From: Watersipora subatra
Taxonomy: Eukaryota; Bryozoa; Gymnolaemata; Cheilostomatida; Watersiporidae
Direction of reading: 5' to 3'
NCBI RefSeq assembly: GCF_963576615.1
Contig: NC_088710.1
Coordinates: 5,622,001 to 5,686,000 of the forward strand
DNA length: 64,000 nt
The translations under genes and the position numbers were made by a program. This document shows positions 24,101-39,100 of this stretch, piece by piece. The notes under the pieces were generated by a model. The model ran no database searches, was not told where the DNA came from, and saw only the letters and a list, made by a program, of their open reading frames with translations. Position 1 is the first letter of the stretch. Each line of letters opens with the position of its first letter.

Positions 24101-27100
24101 TTCTGATGAATGCATGCTCACCATGTTTATGCACACAATGTCTGAAGGACACATGAGTGGCATGTTGCAACTCGGGCTTGCATTCCGTTCAATACGAGCT
24201 GAAAATTATATAAATTTGTTTCTTGGTTTTTTGCGATCCAGTTTTTGGAGCAAAACATTCAGGTAACATACACTTACTCAAGTTTCCTTTGAATGATGCA
24301 TTCATTTTAAACAGTTGAGTTTAAACTTTTCAAAAAACATTCTAGACTCAACTCCTTACAATGAATGCAACTAACATAATTCCAAGAACTGTAGTGTTTG
24401 TATAACAGAAGGGCCAGTGATACCCCAGGAACATAGGCTAATTGACTCCATGTTCATATTGTTTAACTATTCTTTGACTGTAAAGATGACATATTGGGGA
24501 TGAGCTTTTATCTATGATAGAGTCAGCGCAGAGAAACCTTTCCTATATGGCATGCGAGGCAGCCTCTGACTTTTACAATCCAATGAATATGCCTTTGTAT
24601 GCCTTCTTTCTAGGGTATAAAGAAGGATGGTGTGAAGCGGAACCTGAGAGTTGTTGGACCTCCAACAGCAAGGGGCGTTACAAAACCTTCCCCTGGCAAG
24701 TTCCCTCAGTATGGCCATGGTCTCTTGGAGGAAGCCAGACAAGCTAATTCCCAGCTGTATGTAGTGTTCACTTTATCCTGCTCAAATGCTGATGTTTCTG
24801 TAGAGGCTTTTGATCAAAACTAAAGGTAGTTTTGGATTGCCTGCATGTACTGGTAAACCTGAAAATATTGGTCATTACCTAGGTAGTACGATGAGTGATC
24901 ATTGAGGTCTATGAATGCCCCTGAACTTCGGAGTTATCCTCTCAATAATACTTTAAGGATATTTCATTGATTATTGGTTATAGGAAAATTGATGAACAAA
25001 TCTCATAACATCATTTTTAGCATTGACTAAACGCATTTGGAATTTGACAAGCGGCTAGTTAGGGTAGCTTACAAATATTAAACATTGGAGATCACAGACT
25101 ACAGTTTTTAACAACTCATCGGAAAGGTATCCCTGACATCCATTATTAAAGGGGCCTAAATGATGGCATATCATAATGTATGCCCGCCAATGCAAAGACT
25201 GTATAATTCTTTGGCGGCTTATGAATATGTGATTGACATGCAGGAAAATCCAAAATCACCAATGTGAACGGCATGTTTTCTCTCGATGTTTTCATCTCCC
25301 TGCTAATAGATATTTGAGACATTTTCCCTGCTAACATGTTTAATAATCAATTGATTAAATATGTTTTTTATGTGTGGTTGAGTTTGTTAATATGACTTAC
25401 CATATATGTCACGTCTGTAGCTGTCCATTACCTAGAAAATTATTTTTGTATTCGCTTTCGCATAAGCCAATCTTCTTTTCTGATTAGAGGAGCGGTGTTG
25501 GTCACTGTGTCTGTCAAAGTGTATTGGGTATAACCTACCGGTGAGTTCATTTGCAGGAAGAGAGGCACTAGGTTTGTATACCTTCCTCAGTGTGCCCAAG
25601 TGCAATCATAACCTGGTCGTGTGCTCCAGCTTGATTTGCTCGTGAATAATAGCTGTCAGATGGCAGCATGTGCCTTACGGTTGTAGGGTGTGCTGTTGTA
25701 ATACAAATTTAGAACAGCTAGTAGACAACTATGTAAATATAATATTACTCTGTTGAATGCTGGAAACATCTGGATGTTATTACACAACCAGACATTTTGT
25801 AGACGAACTGACTGGTTTTACCTTCTGTTCATGCTTCTTACCCATGGCATTATATGAAAATGTTGTGAGCTCAGCATGTCATGTGTCATGATACCTTTCA
25901 ATTGTGATTACAAAGTGACATATGGCCATTCCTTTGAGTATCTTCTATCATATGTCACATTATATGCAACCTATGTTGCGTAGTCTAGTACGCTGATCAT
26001 AATATCTTGAGGAAGGGGACCTTTGGTTGACTTGTAGCAGTTCTTCATGTATCCCTCCATTAGCAATACTAAGTAATATTGAAGGTACATATGCAAATTA
26101 TGCATTTAATCGCCCCAGCCCCGTGATACTAGAGAACACAATCTATAATAGTTAAAAGGTCATGGTCACTGCTCAGATACAAGCCAACAGTTGGTGTAAG
26201 ACAAACAGAAGGCACTCTTGATCAGATTCTGGGGTTTAGTTTTGCTGATTCATCATTAGCTGATGTAATATCATGGGTATGAGTGCACTGGCATGACATC
26301 ATGGGTATGAGTGCACTAGCATGACATCATGGGTATGAGTGCACTAGCATGACATCATGGGTATGAGTGCACTAGCATGACATCATGGGTATGAGTGCAC
26401 TAGCATGACATCACTCAACTTTCTTCTTTATATACAAATTTCAGTTGTGTGATTAGATCTAGATTTCAGTGATATTATACTGTAATTTCACATGCTCACA
26501 ATTCATACGCAAAACAACTTTCATGATTGTCACTGTCAACATCGACATATTGTCACTGTCAATATTCAACTGTCAATAAAGAGGGTCATACTTACCCTTA
26601 GCCCACGGCTCATAAAGTGGTAGTATAACTTTTCACATGAGGAAATCTGACACCTGTTGAATCTTTGTACAACAATTAACTGCTGATATAAAAAGTATAA
26701 TTATTTTATAAATTGTACAAGAGGTTAATGGGCCATATTTTTAATGCATCTGTGACCTAAGGAAGCCATTTTGCTGAGAGTCTATGTAATAAACTATGTG
26801 AATGTTGGCTTTAACTCTGCTCTCTTATATTGTGTCTTGTTTTGTAACTTACCTTTATTAACATGAGATGTGTGGCTGCCTGTTGACTGCTTGCTTTTAG
26901 CTCCTCACCTCTGCCTGCTACTCATCCAAACACAGGAGTGTCTAGATCCATGTGCAGTAGCATCGGTATGCTAGTTTAGACCAGCTCATGCTAGGTTATC
27001 GTGACATGAAATCTAACTGATATCCAAAATAGATTTTCTGTACGCATTTGTGACCAAAACTGTCAGCTAATGGTCTGACCTTGACTCGTGTGATGTTCTA

Positions 27101-30100
27101 CAGAGCCTATGAAATAGACCAGCTAAGAGGAGCCCTGAGGAAGAAGGATATGGAAATAGAGCAAATCCATGAACAGGTTAGTATTGTAAGTCGTCTGCAG
27201 GTCACAGCAGCCAATCAGTCGCCTGCCTGGTCATGGCAGCCAATCAGCTGCTTGCCTGGTCATGGCAGCCAATCAGTCGCCTGCCTGGTCACGGCAGCCA
27301 ATCAGTCGCCTGCCTAGTCGCGGCAGCCAATCAGTCAACCGCCTAGTCACGGCAGCTAATCACCACAAGCTATTCGCATGATGACTCAAGTCTTGCTGTC
27401 ATATTTACCTAGTAGATTCAATTTTCTATGACTGAGTGCACGACAAAATGACAACATAATTTGAACCCAGTGACTATTTGACATTGTGTGCTCCACATTC
27501 TTTTACAAGGCATTCCTAATCTAATATACTGTCGATGTAGCTCCTGTATGTTTGTTCACAAATTCCTTATAAGGTTTAAGAAATTGGCCTTTGCGGTTGT
27601 ATCTATTATGAGCCAACAAAGTAATTGTTGGCTTAGAATAGAATAATTGTTGCAAGTACCTTGTACAAAAGTACAAGGTACTTACATAGTATAGATGTGT
27701 ATAGTATATTAATAGTACCTTAATAATATGTTAATAGTATGTTATTAGTATGTTAATAGTATGTTATTAGTATGTTATTAGTATGTTAATAGTACGTTAA
27801 TAGTACGTTAATAGTACGTTAATAGTATGTTATTAGTATGTTAATAGTATGCTAATAGTATGTTAGTAGTATAGGTGTGTATATTCGTAATATAGATGTG
27901 TATAGTATATTGATATTATAGATGTATACAGTTTTCATGAAAAAGTATAGAGATTTTTCTATCACTTGAGATTGGTTTGTTGTTTGAGGTGATGTTATTG
28001 CCAGGACGTTTTTCAGATTGACATTGGCAAAACTTGATCGTTGTTGAAATGCTCAAAAGAAAAGACATTTTTTTTGAGAAAGACAGTTTTTAGGGTTTAT
28101 ATCCTTTGGATTTAGATGAAAATCATTCAAATGGTAGCATCCAAACTTTTTAAATAAAATATATCAACACACTATACGCATCTATATTATCGATATACTA
28201 TACACATGTATAATATCAATATACCATACATATCTAGATCTGTGCTATTAATTAATATACTATACACACATGTACTATACACATCTATACTATGAATATA
28301 CTGTATACATCTATAATATCAATATACTATACACATCTATATTACGAATATACACACCTATACTACTAACATACTATTAACATACTATTAACATACTAAT
28401 AACATACTATTAACATACTATTAACGTACTATTAACATACTATTAACGTTAATAGTACGTTAATAGTATGTTAATAGTATGTTATTAGTATGTTAATAGT
28501 ATGTTAATAGTATGTTAGTAGTATAGGTGTGTATATTCGTAATATAGATGTGTATAGTATATTGATATTATAGATGTATACAGTATATTCATAGTATAGA
28601 TGTGTATAGTACATGTGTGTATAGTATATTAATTAATAGCACAGATCTAGATATGTATGGTATATTGATATTATACATGTGTATAGTATATCGATAATAT
28701 AGATGCGTATAGTGTGTTGATATATTTTATTTAAAAAGTTTGGATGCTACCATTTGAATGATTTTCATCTAAATCCAAAGGATATAAACCCTAAAAACTT
28801 GATAGATTATTGTTATGCCATATATCTATATATCTATATATCTATATATCTCTGTTTGTCTCTCGTTTGTCCAGTTATTAATGTTTTGGCAAAGAAAAAT
28901 CACCTTCGTGCCATTGTTTATTTTTTCTTTTAATTTATTGGATCTTAAAAACACTTTTCTTGTGATGTGAAGTTTAAAAGTTAGAATAGTAAGTGTTGTG
29001 TATATTAAATAAAAGCAAGTTTTTTGCGCAAAGACTTTTCTACTACCCGGGCAATGCCGGGCATTCATTTGATTAGATTTCATTTGTCTTTTCATCCTTT
29101 GCACATGCATAATTGTAAATACAAGCGCAGTCTGATATAATAACGGCGCTATTAGATAATCAAATTTTATTTCAAAGTATATATAGGCGGCAATAAAATT
29201 GCAGTTTATAAATTAGAACTAAAATGTTGACATGTTTTTTTGCAAAAACATGTCAACGCGTAATTATCATTGTTAACAGTGTACTTATTCAACCTATTTA
29301 GAGACCTCATACTTTCAGTAATATTTGCTAAGATTCATTTTGACAGCGTCAATGCCAAGTCATCGGCTCTCTGTTGCAGATGCGTATGAGGGAAGTGCAG
29401 TTTGACGAGGATATCCTTGAATTGAAGCGGCAGGCAACTGGCCAAGCTAGGTCAAACCTGCAGGAAAATATTGACCTCATGCGTTTACAGCGTGAGGTCA
29501 AGGACAAGTCTACTAAACTCTCTGCTGTTCAGGCTCAATATGAAACTCTCAGTTCGGTCAGTATTTCACATTACTAGATTTCTGGTGGTTTCATGAATCC
29601 TAACGAACATGTTCTCACTTTAGCCAGTTTCCGTTCCAGGCATCTAAGTTTTAAATGTTGTGTACAGTTGAAAGAAATAGTGTGGAACCACTCACAATAA
29701 TATAGTATTTCTGAAATTTCTATAACTAGTTGTAAGTTGTTTTGAAAAATGAACAAAAAAAAACAATACTATAGAAACACGGTATCATTTTAATACTCAG
29801 AATCGCTTCTATCTGTTTTTCTTATCTTGTAGTCTTTAAAAGCAATCCTCTGGCTGTTATGTCCTTAAGCAGTGTTAGGTGTGAATATATTTTCACTAGA
29901 TGCTGTTTTGTGAAATTAATGCTTAAACTGTCAAAATGATGAATTAACACCAATTAACCTTTGTTAATATTTCATTAATACAGAGCAAATCTCAGTGAGT
30001 GAGAGTAGTATGCAATTAAGATAATTAAAATTTGACATTGTAAACAATACAACATTATCACAGAAAATAGTACATTTTACGAATAAAATACGTAACTTTG

Positions 30101-33100
30101 TTATATTTTAGTGATTGTATCGGGCTTATTTAGTCCTAAAGTTCAAATGTACGGAAAGTCTGCAAATTATAGGGTCGCTCCATGCTTTTGCACATGTGTC
30201 CATCATACACTAAACAGCCAACAGCTGAAGTTGGATCGTGTTAGTCACCAGAATCAAAGAAATATTCGAAAGAGTTGTATAATGTAATTTATGTCTGTCA
30301 ACATGGCCTACTGGCTCTCATCATGGCCTTTTCTCCTATCAGACCTGGAACTTTGATTTATGCTGATGCTGAAAATATATTATGACTCCGGCTGTTCACT
30401 CGTCTAATTGTATCAAACTGTAAATGTGGGGGAGGGTCAAAACATTCCGTTAGTACTATAAGGGTTCACTGTTTGTATGCGATAGAAATGTGCACATTGT
30501 ACAAGCTGTCGTGGATGCTTGGCAAACTATCAGAAAGGTTTGGCAGCTGCAAAACTTCTTGATGCATCTACATTGCCTTGACGATGCCATTGGTTTACGA
30601 CGCACATAGTTGCCGAATACTCGCCAAGAGAATAACGTGGACATGTATGAACTATGCCTTGAGAAAGCTGGTACTAAGTAATTAAGCTTTAAGTGTTTAC
30701 CAATGTGCCCGTATTATTCAATTTGACATCGACCAACGAGCGGCAGCAAGAGCTGCACTTTTTCTCATCAACTTCGTAGAATAACGCTTTCTCAAAAGGT
30801 TTTTTATTGGTTACTTGCAAAAACGGTCATTAAGTTTTGCTGACCCAGTTTATAGTAAGGTTACCATGTTTTGCCTTTCATAGAACTTGACCCACATGAA
30901 AGGCAGCCATGACGCGCTGCTTCGGCAGCTTGAAGACTCCAACAATCAACTCAAGCAGGAACAGTCGAGGGTTGTCGCTCTGCAGTCTCAGATGAAGAGG
31001 AGTCCTCCTGATGCAAACCGATTGGTTGAGTTGGAAGAGCAGCTGAATGCAATTGGCAGGGAGAACGCCATCCTTAAAGAAGCCAATGAGAACCTTGTAA
31101 ACAGGCGAGCATCAGTAGTCTTCTCTTTGTAGTGGATGAGAGAGAGAGAGATTAACTTCACAGTTGCTGCTAATCAACTTCTTCCAGTGCTTCCTCTGCA
31201 TAAGAGGCTCAGTGATTATAAGTTTGCTAGTCTTGTTTCAACTTGAGTTCTTTCCATGAGAGGTTCAAGTCTGATTATTAGTCATGTGACTTTGATCGCT
31301 ATTTAGGAGGAGTAATAGTCACCCACTAGTAGGAGTAGAGGAAGTGAAGGTGTGGGTATATTGTGTACTTCTGGATGTTTATAACCATGCTGTTGATCGC
31401 TGTTCTGAATCCAGCCATACCAACAAGCAGCATCCAGTCTCTGCTCTCTATTAACCCGTCTGTAGCCAAGTGATTAGTTTCTACTCTTGTAATAGACACC
31501 GAATGGACATATGATGATAGCATATCTGTATATTATAGTGCATTTGATATGGAGAGGGAGAGGGAATGGAGGCAGAGAGAAAATGCTCTCAAAGTGCAGA
31601 TTGCACAGCTTGAAGCAACACTCAAGGCAGACCTTGGTGAAAAAGGTAGCTTATTATTCCCTATATCTGTAGTACTATTAACATAGATGGATTGATGGAC
31701 TAATATATAGGTGAACAGATTGACCATTAGATAGACAGGTAGATAAATAAACAGATGAATATGTAGTTTGACACATAGATGTATAGGCAGATAGATGGTT
31801 AAAGAGATAGATAGAGAGATGCATGTGCAGTAGATGGATAGATAGAAATATAGATGGATAGACACATATAAAATATGTTATAAATAGATAGGTAAATATA
31901 TATTTTTACGCGGCTGTAACCTTCCGAACATTGACAATACAGGCCATCACACACTGGGGAGTGGATCAGCAAAGACTAACATACAAGTGCAGCTGGTTTT
32001 TAGTATTCACTTTAAGTTAATATATATAAAAAGAAATGACAATGGGTTAATATATATAAAGAGAAATTACAAGATGCACGCACAGACAGATTGACAGACA
32101 AACATATGATTAAAGCGATGCGGATATAATAAGCATAAGATATAATAATATATAATAGGATTAATAGACGAATACTGCAGATACAAACAGATGAGATATA
32201 CATATAAAAAGTATTCTGTCGGCTAAATATGTTGTTCAGTCAGCCGCTAGTTTTTTGTATCTGCCTGGAGATTTTATGCACGCTCTTTGACATCAGTCTA
32301 GCCTGAGTTTTTTGGTATACAGGGAACATACTGGACAGGCTGACAGCAGAACGGGAGGCTACTGAGCGACAAGAAAAGCAGCACCGGGAGTTGCAGAGAG
32401 AGTATTACAAACTCAAAGAACAGCATGACGAACTCAAAGAGAAGATGAAATTCTTCACAAAGGTTCTGTTCTGTTAGTGCTGCCTTGTCCGCTGCCCTCA
32501 CAGCTGGGGAGAGTTGATTGTTTGTTGCCCTCTCTCTCCTCTCCCCCTCTCTCCCTTTCTCCTCCTAATCTTTTAATATGCTGATTAATATGCTCAGATT
32601 AGATTCATGTGTAAAACATCGTTCTGCACTATTGACCACACATGCCCAGAATAGGAGTCTTCTCCTCATGATGATGGCTACTCAGTTGAAAACTACTAAG
32701 CTAGATAGTTTTAATAGAGAGGTCTGGTAGGTCCTGTCTCTACGCATAATGTATGAAGATACAATATAACTTATCGCTTTTCAGGAGTCAGCTGTTGACT
32801 TTACAGAGATTGAAGAAGCTCTGGTCTTGGTGAAGCAAAGAAAGGAGAGGGAAGAAGACAACCTGGACTTCCTTCATAAAGTCTCTGATGAGAAAAATAA
32901 AGGTAGGTTATGTGTTACGGTAATTATTTATTCTCAGCTATGTCTGTTATTAAAATATCTAATACTTTCATCGCAGTTCTCGGTTAATATTTCATTGGAA
33001 CCTTATTAAAAAATCTGTAATGTGTCGGTAGTCATCAATTTATACCGGAGCTTATTAGTCCCTTTTTAGTCAGCTGAAGGTTTGTTTGGGTAGTTTGTCA

Positions 33101-36100
33101 GTGATTTGATGATATGTAGTCTAAGAAGCTGGGCAACCACTTACACGATGTTTGAGATTTTGCAACTGCTGACAGATACCTGCAGCTGCTGACAGGTACT
33201 GGCAGCTGCTCACAGATACACAACTGCTGACAGACACCTGAAGCAGCTGTCAGGTCCCTGCAGCTGCTTACGGATACCTGCAGCAGCTTTCTGTTTATAA
33301 TTAATTGGAATAATCATTAATGTTTTGTAGTCTGACTTTTGAGCTATTTATACAAACAGATGTTTTATATTCTGAATTGAATTTCTTCCCATTTATATAC
33401 ATTTGAGTAGATTAATAGATAGTTTATCACTAAATGAATGCCTGGCATTGCATCAGTAATAAAGTAAATTTTTGCATGAAATGGTTTTTTCAGTTTAGTT
33501 TTTTTATTCAATGATTTTCAGTAACTTGAGCTAGTCTAAATCTTTACTATAATAAGACCCGTGTCTATCCTTCTAAAGCTGGCAATAGAAAAGAAGATTG
33601 CATCATAATCTTTCACGCAATCATGATCTTTAAGCATGCTAGCTGAAGGGTGCTATTTTAAGCAAACCGCATTAAAGATTGTCAGGTGCATAAGTATGTG
33701 CATAATGATTCCATAGTAATGCTATTTGGACTCGTAGTGAAATGGATAGAGTACCTGTCTGCAGAACTGGACGTTGAGAGTACAAATCCAGTGCTTTTTC
33801 ATTTATCGGTTATTCAGTGGGTTTTTCATTTATAGAATTTTATCACTATAACTTGACACATGAATGAAAGACAAACAAACACTGCGATTTGTATATATAG
33901 TTTTATTATTTATGTCCAAATTTGCTTTGTTCTGCCACATTTGTTAGCATTAGCACCACCTGATGCGCTGTTTTTTCTTCCATATTCGATAGCCCTTCTG
34001 GAAGTTTCCAGCAGTAAGCCATTTTATAAAATGTTTCCCAAGCCAGGCACCCATAGCTCTGTTATATAATTGATAGTTTTAATGGTATTATATGGGATTA
34101 CCACTGTTTAGACCCTGCTTTGAATAACTACTTTATTACATGGTAACACTGCTAAATTGTCACTACAGACTTAGAGAAAACTCTCAAGATGTTAACAGCA
34201 GACCACGCTGAAACAATCGAAGAGCTCGAGAAGACGAGGAACATGTTGATAGTCCAACATCAGATTAACAAGGACTACCAGCAGGAGGTGGGTCAGCTAA
34301 GTTCTGGTCTCATCCGTATATTATCAGACATACAACTCTATTGGCTATCTATGTATGAATAATCGAGTCTTTAAAGCCTTCAAACTAAGCTCAGATGCCT
34401 CATCGCTGGTATTTGGGAGCATTTATAGACTGATAGCCTGAGTAGGAGTTGCACATTCAATAGTGGAGTACTGTTATTAGTACCAATGGTAAACCTGCAG
34501 CAACTTGTGCGCGTTCAACCGATATCTAATAAAAATAGGTTTTTCAAGATTATACAACTCCAGATTTACTTGTGGTCTCTTGTCTCGTTTCAAAGATGGA
34601 TATCAGTCAAACCATAAAATAGTTTCTGTTTATGCGAATCAGTCTATTGAAAAACCCGTTGGACTAGGTCACAGATGTGAGTATTAGTAGGTATACCATT
34701 AGTTCCATCCTGGTAGGGTAACCAACAAAGTATGCCATTGTGTCCTGGTTGGTCAGAGCAACTTTGTCCCTTAAATCATGCCTGTTTACTTGTAATGCAA
34801 ACTGATTTTCTGCGGTATAAGATGATGAGATCTGTCCTTTAATAGGTGGATGCAGTCAACCTGAAGATGGAGGAGAACAAGGTGGAGTATGAAGCTAAGT
34901 TAGATGAATACGCACAGCTGCTTGATATTCGGGCAGCACGGATTCGAAAACTCGAGTCTCAGATGAAGGATGTGGCCTATGGTACCAGACAGTACAGTAT
35001 CAAGCCTGATGATGAGCCCATGGGGGTAGGTTTATAGCCTGAGAACTATGTCACGGTATCGTGTCTCTGTCTCCATACCATGGACACTATGCAAGATATC
35101 TTGTATAAGATTGCATATTGGTATATTGGTCATATTGGTATACGATGTGATCTATGTCATCATTTTATTAGTACTTGGAATGGTTTGCATCTTTACGCTC
35201 TAGGTGTATTTACGTGACTGTCTGGTACACAGGCTCATTGCTGATGTGCTGACACTTGAGTATATTTAAATGTAACTTTATGGGTTGTAAATTGCAGTCA
35301 GACACGGAAGAAGTGGATGAAAGTGTCCAGTTGGAGAGAGGGCAAAACTTATTTGAGATTCACATTGGTGAGTTAATCTAACTAAAGTATAATGCACTTA
35401 CTATGTAACTTTAAATAGTGACCCGTCGTCTGCTGAACTTCTAGAGCTTTCTGATATGTATACACATGTATATATCTAGTATCACAGACTATAAATTGCC
35501 TTAGCTCTCTTCATATGAGAATACCTGCAGACTGTTATCAGCATGTAATCAGATTGATTACATCAATCATAACTAATCATAACTAATCAATCAATTACAA
35601 TGCACTGTACCTGACTACTGGACGCTGTTCAACAGGAGAACTACTCCTTAGATTATATCACTTTAATATATAACACATTAATATAGTTCATAAAGATTTT
35701 ATGTGAGGCGAGCTTACCTCTTTGATTATCTTCTAAAATGCAATCCTTAAGGATAGCTGAAGGTTATGTCTCATGTGCATAGGAAGTAATCTGTCATTTG
35801 CATGGGTGAGCCATGGACTGCTTATCTAGTTAGGTATTGTATTGCTAGTATTCTAGTGTTTGGCTGCATCTAATCCTGTACATTGTCTACGACTGAAAGG
35901 CCCTTCAAGTTAGCTCTAGCACCTGCCCCCATTCATTGTAGGTAAGATGGACTTGTCTAAGGAAGGTCTGAAAATCATAGGGGATGAGGAACCGTCTCTC
36001 TTCTGCACCTGGGAATTCTTTGAATATGAAACACAGGCTACACCCGTAGTCAAGTCATCTAGGTAAAAGGCTTAATCATTTTGTATCTCCATCAATTACT

Positions 36101-39100
36101 AAATGAATGCCGAACGTTGCATGGGTAATAAAAATTTTTCCATAGAAAATCTAATTTTAATTGCTGCTAAGTTTCTTTACCCAATTAATTTGAGTAACTT
36201 AAGCTAGTAAATAAGAGCCATTATTAGAAAAGGAGTTAGAAAAAAGATTGTATCATGATCCTAAAGTCTTCTAGCTAAGGCATGAGTATCTTAGCCAATC
36301 GGCGTTAAAGATTGCTTTTACAATTGAATAATTGCACATCATACTTATTACACCTGCCAATGTATCCGCTTCGCCTAGTGATTTAGCACATCTGTCAGCA
36401 GATTGTGCAAAATCTAGTACAAAGCGCATCTTTCTTTTCTAAAACTTTTCGCTGTAACTTAACACGCGAACCACTGAGAAACACTGATGTTTATATAGGT
36501 ATGTTAGCTGAATGCCTGGCGTTTCCCGGGTAATAAAAGTCTTTGCACAAAAAATTTATTCTTATTTAACATATAACAAAAGTTAGCATTCTAACTTTCA
36601 AATTTCATATCATGAGAAAAGTGTATTTGGCAGTTTAAATAAATTAAGAGAAAAAATAAAGCAACTATAGAGGTTTTCAAACTTTGTCAAACAATTGTAA
36701 CTTTTAAACTTCATATTAAGAGGAAAATATTTTGCCCTGGTCAAATAAATTAAGAAATAAAATAAAACAACGATAAAAGTGTTTAAAAGTAAATGTGAAA
36801 TAATTAGTAAGTAATAGATAAATTGAATCTGTTTTGTTACGATTACAATAAAAGATGACTCGGTAATGATACAATTAATACGAACTGAAAAAAACAAAAT
36901 AAAAATCCTGAATACGTTGAATTAATAATAACAATTCTTGCATAGAAGTGTGTGTATAAAAAAGGTTACTGTTCCACCAGAAGCTATCCATCAAAACTTT
37001 GAATACGATGATACTGGTACCTCTCGATACTGGTACAGATGTAAAAAGGAGATATTGGACTGTCTTTGTCTGACCGAATAGAGAGAGAATGTAGAGGCTA
37101 TTCTTACTCGAGATAATACAATTGTCTCTGTGAAAAGCCTTGACCACGATTTAGCAATTGAACCTTATAAAAAAGCCGGAAATAAAAGTTCACGAAAACA
37201 CAAGAAAAGCATCGCGTTTCATAGGGCTTCAATTGATACGTCATTTAGAGCCTGCAATCGAGAAAAGGATGTATGCAATGTATAGTAAGAGCTATGAATC
37301 TTAAGAGCCTTCGTAGACCAATGGATTGCAATTGGATTACTAACCTTCGGTTGCGTTCTTAGTGAGCTCAAATCCAGCAGAATGCGAGCTTCTAATTCCA
37401 ACTTTTAATAGCTCTAACTTGACATACCGAACCACACACATACATACAGACAGATGACAAACTTTAAGTTATATATAGATTGACAGACTATTTCAATTTC
37501 TCATGCAGGGTATTTACAGGCTAGGTTGGACAGGTCTTTGAAATGTACTTTTACCCATTGCTGGTTATAAAAAGAGACTGTACAGAGTTTATATGAACTG
37601 GTCTTGCAACGCTGGTTGAGGATTTTACATTTTCATGTTAGTTGTTGCTCCACTTCATTGAAGGCTCACGCTGCAGTGCCACACTGACATATTACTGAGG
37701 ACTGATGCTGCAGTGTCACACTGAGATAATGATTGACAGTATAATTATGAGCTTTTATATCTATTACATCATCCAACTTTCTTCCATATATTTTTACTGA
37801 CAGCATACCCTCATCCATACTGGGCCACACTAGGGTTTTTCAAGTTTTAATTGAGTTATCTCCCTTTTTCTTGTTACCTTCTTATGTAACATGTGTTTCT
37901 ATTCCAGTCCCAGATTTGAGTTCACCTCTCAGTACATCGTCAAAGTGGATGATTTCTTCCTTCACCACCTTCAGAAGGTTTGTTTTCTCATTTTTACCTT
38001 CTTCATTTCGCATCACCTCTATTGATCACCTCTATTGATCACCTCTATTGATCACCTCTATTGATCACCTCTATTGATCACCTCTATTGATCACCTCTAT
38101 TGATCACCTCTATTGATCACCTCTATTGATCACCTCTATTGATCACCTCTATTGATCACCTCTATTGGTCTGAAAAAACAACACCTGGGCAATCTCAATC
38201 TGTTAAAAACATTATTTCATGGTTGCAGTTGTTTCCAGATATAGATTGATAACTCTGGTTTATTTTTTATCAAATAGTATTTTATGATTGGCAGTCTCGT
38301 AATAAAATCATTTGCACAAGTCCTTATGGCCCAATGAGGGTACTTTTGATCTGATTGCGAGAAGTGGAATTTCAGATACCCATGTTTGTGGCTTCATTCA
38401 GTTTTTAAAAACTGAGAGTGATGAATAAGGAAGCCAAGCGAGATTGTTTAGACAACATTATAAGGAGTAACTTTCTCTTGTTTATGGCCAGGAATCAAAT
38501 ATACTCGAGGTCCACCAGGCACTTGGTACCGACTACAGAACTATTGCCTCCTGCAAACTAAGGTTCAGGGACATCTTTGACAAGCCGCATGGCCGAGTGC
38601 ACGGCGTTGCTGATGTCATCAGTAAGTCAATGTTTCCTACAGCCTCTGCTTCTGAATACTGCTCTTGTACTACATGTATTTCGTGCTGTTTACCTTGAAC
38701 TCGCGCTAACTTTTCAAGTAACAATAGGCATGTTAATGTCACATGTGTATTGCCTTGTATAAGGTTTTGCTTTTAACGAAATTGTAATCTTTCGTAAGGG
38801 GTTTCGACAAATTCAATGCATTTTATTTTTTATGCAGTTTAATCAAACCTGACTAGAACAGTAAGTGCAAGTAGCAAGTGTATTAAAGTATGAAACATTC
38901 TCCAATGACATGGTACCCAGGCTAATGTTGTTCAACAGTTGTTTGCTATTCTCAGGAGGCCATCAAACTCTGAAGGTTTTTGTAGGTTTAGACAGGAATG
39001 GTGCTGTGCTCGGTACTCTAGCATTCTGGGTGAGGCTTAAAGTACCGATGGACCAGGCACTCCGTCTGTATAAGGTGAGTTGCTGAAGTCTTCTTGTAGA

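Larger units (their letters stand above)
22080..35025 (+). other. RPGRIP1L: RPGRIP1L exons 2-13: N-terminal coiled-coil region
   Basis: The twelve exons encode residues about 28-588, rich in Glu, Lys, Gln and Leu with heptad-like spacing (for example [20 protein letters not shown] near residue 50). In the family this part mediates self-association and ciliary-base targeting. The block ends with [20 protein letters not shown] and DVAYGTRQY, the most conserved segment before the first C2 domain. Confidence 0.9.
35298..39074 (+). other. RPGRIP1L: RPGRIP1L exons 14-18: first C2 domain
   Basis: These exons encode residues about 589-758. The block starts with [15 protein letters not shown] and includes [33 protein letters not shown] and [16 protein letters not shown]. 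This is the RPGRIP1-family first C2 domain. The domain limits are inferred from recalled vertebrate proteins. Confidence 0.88.
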
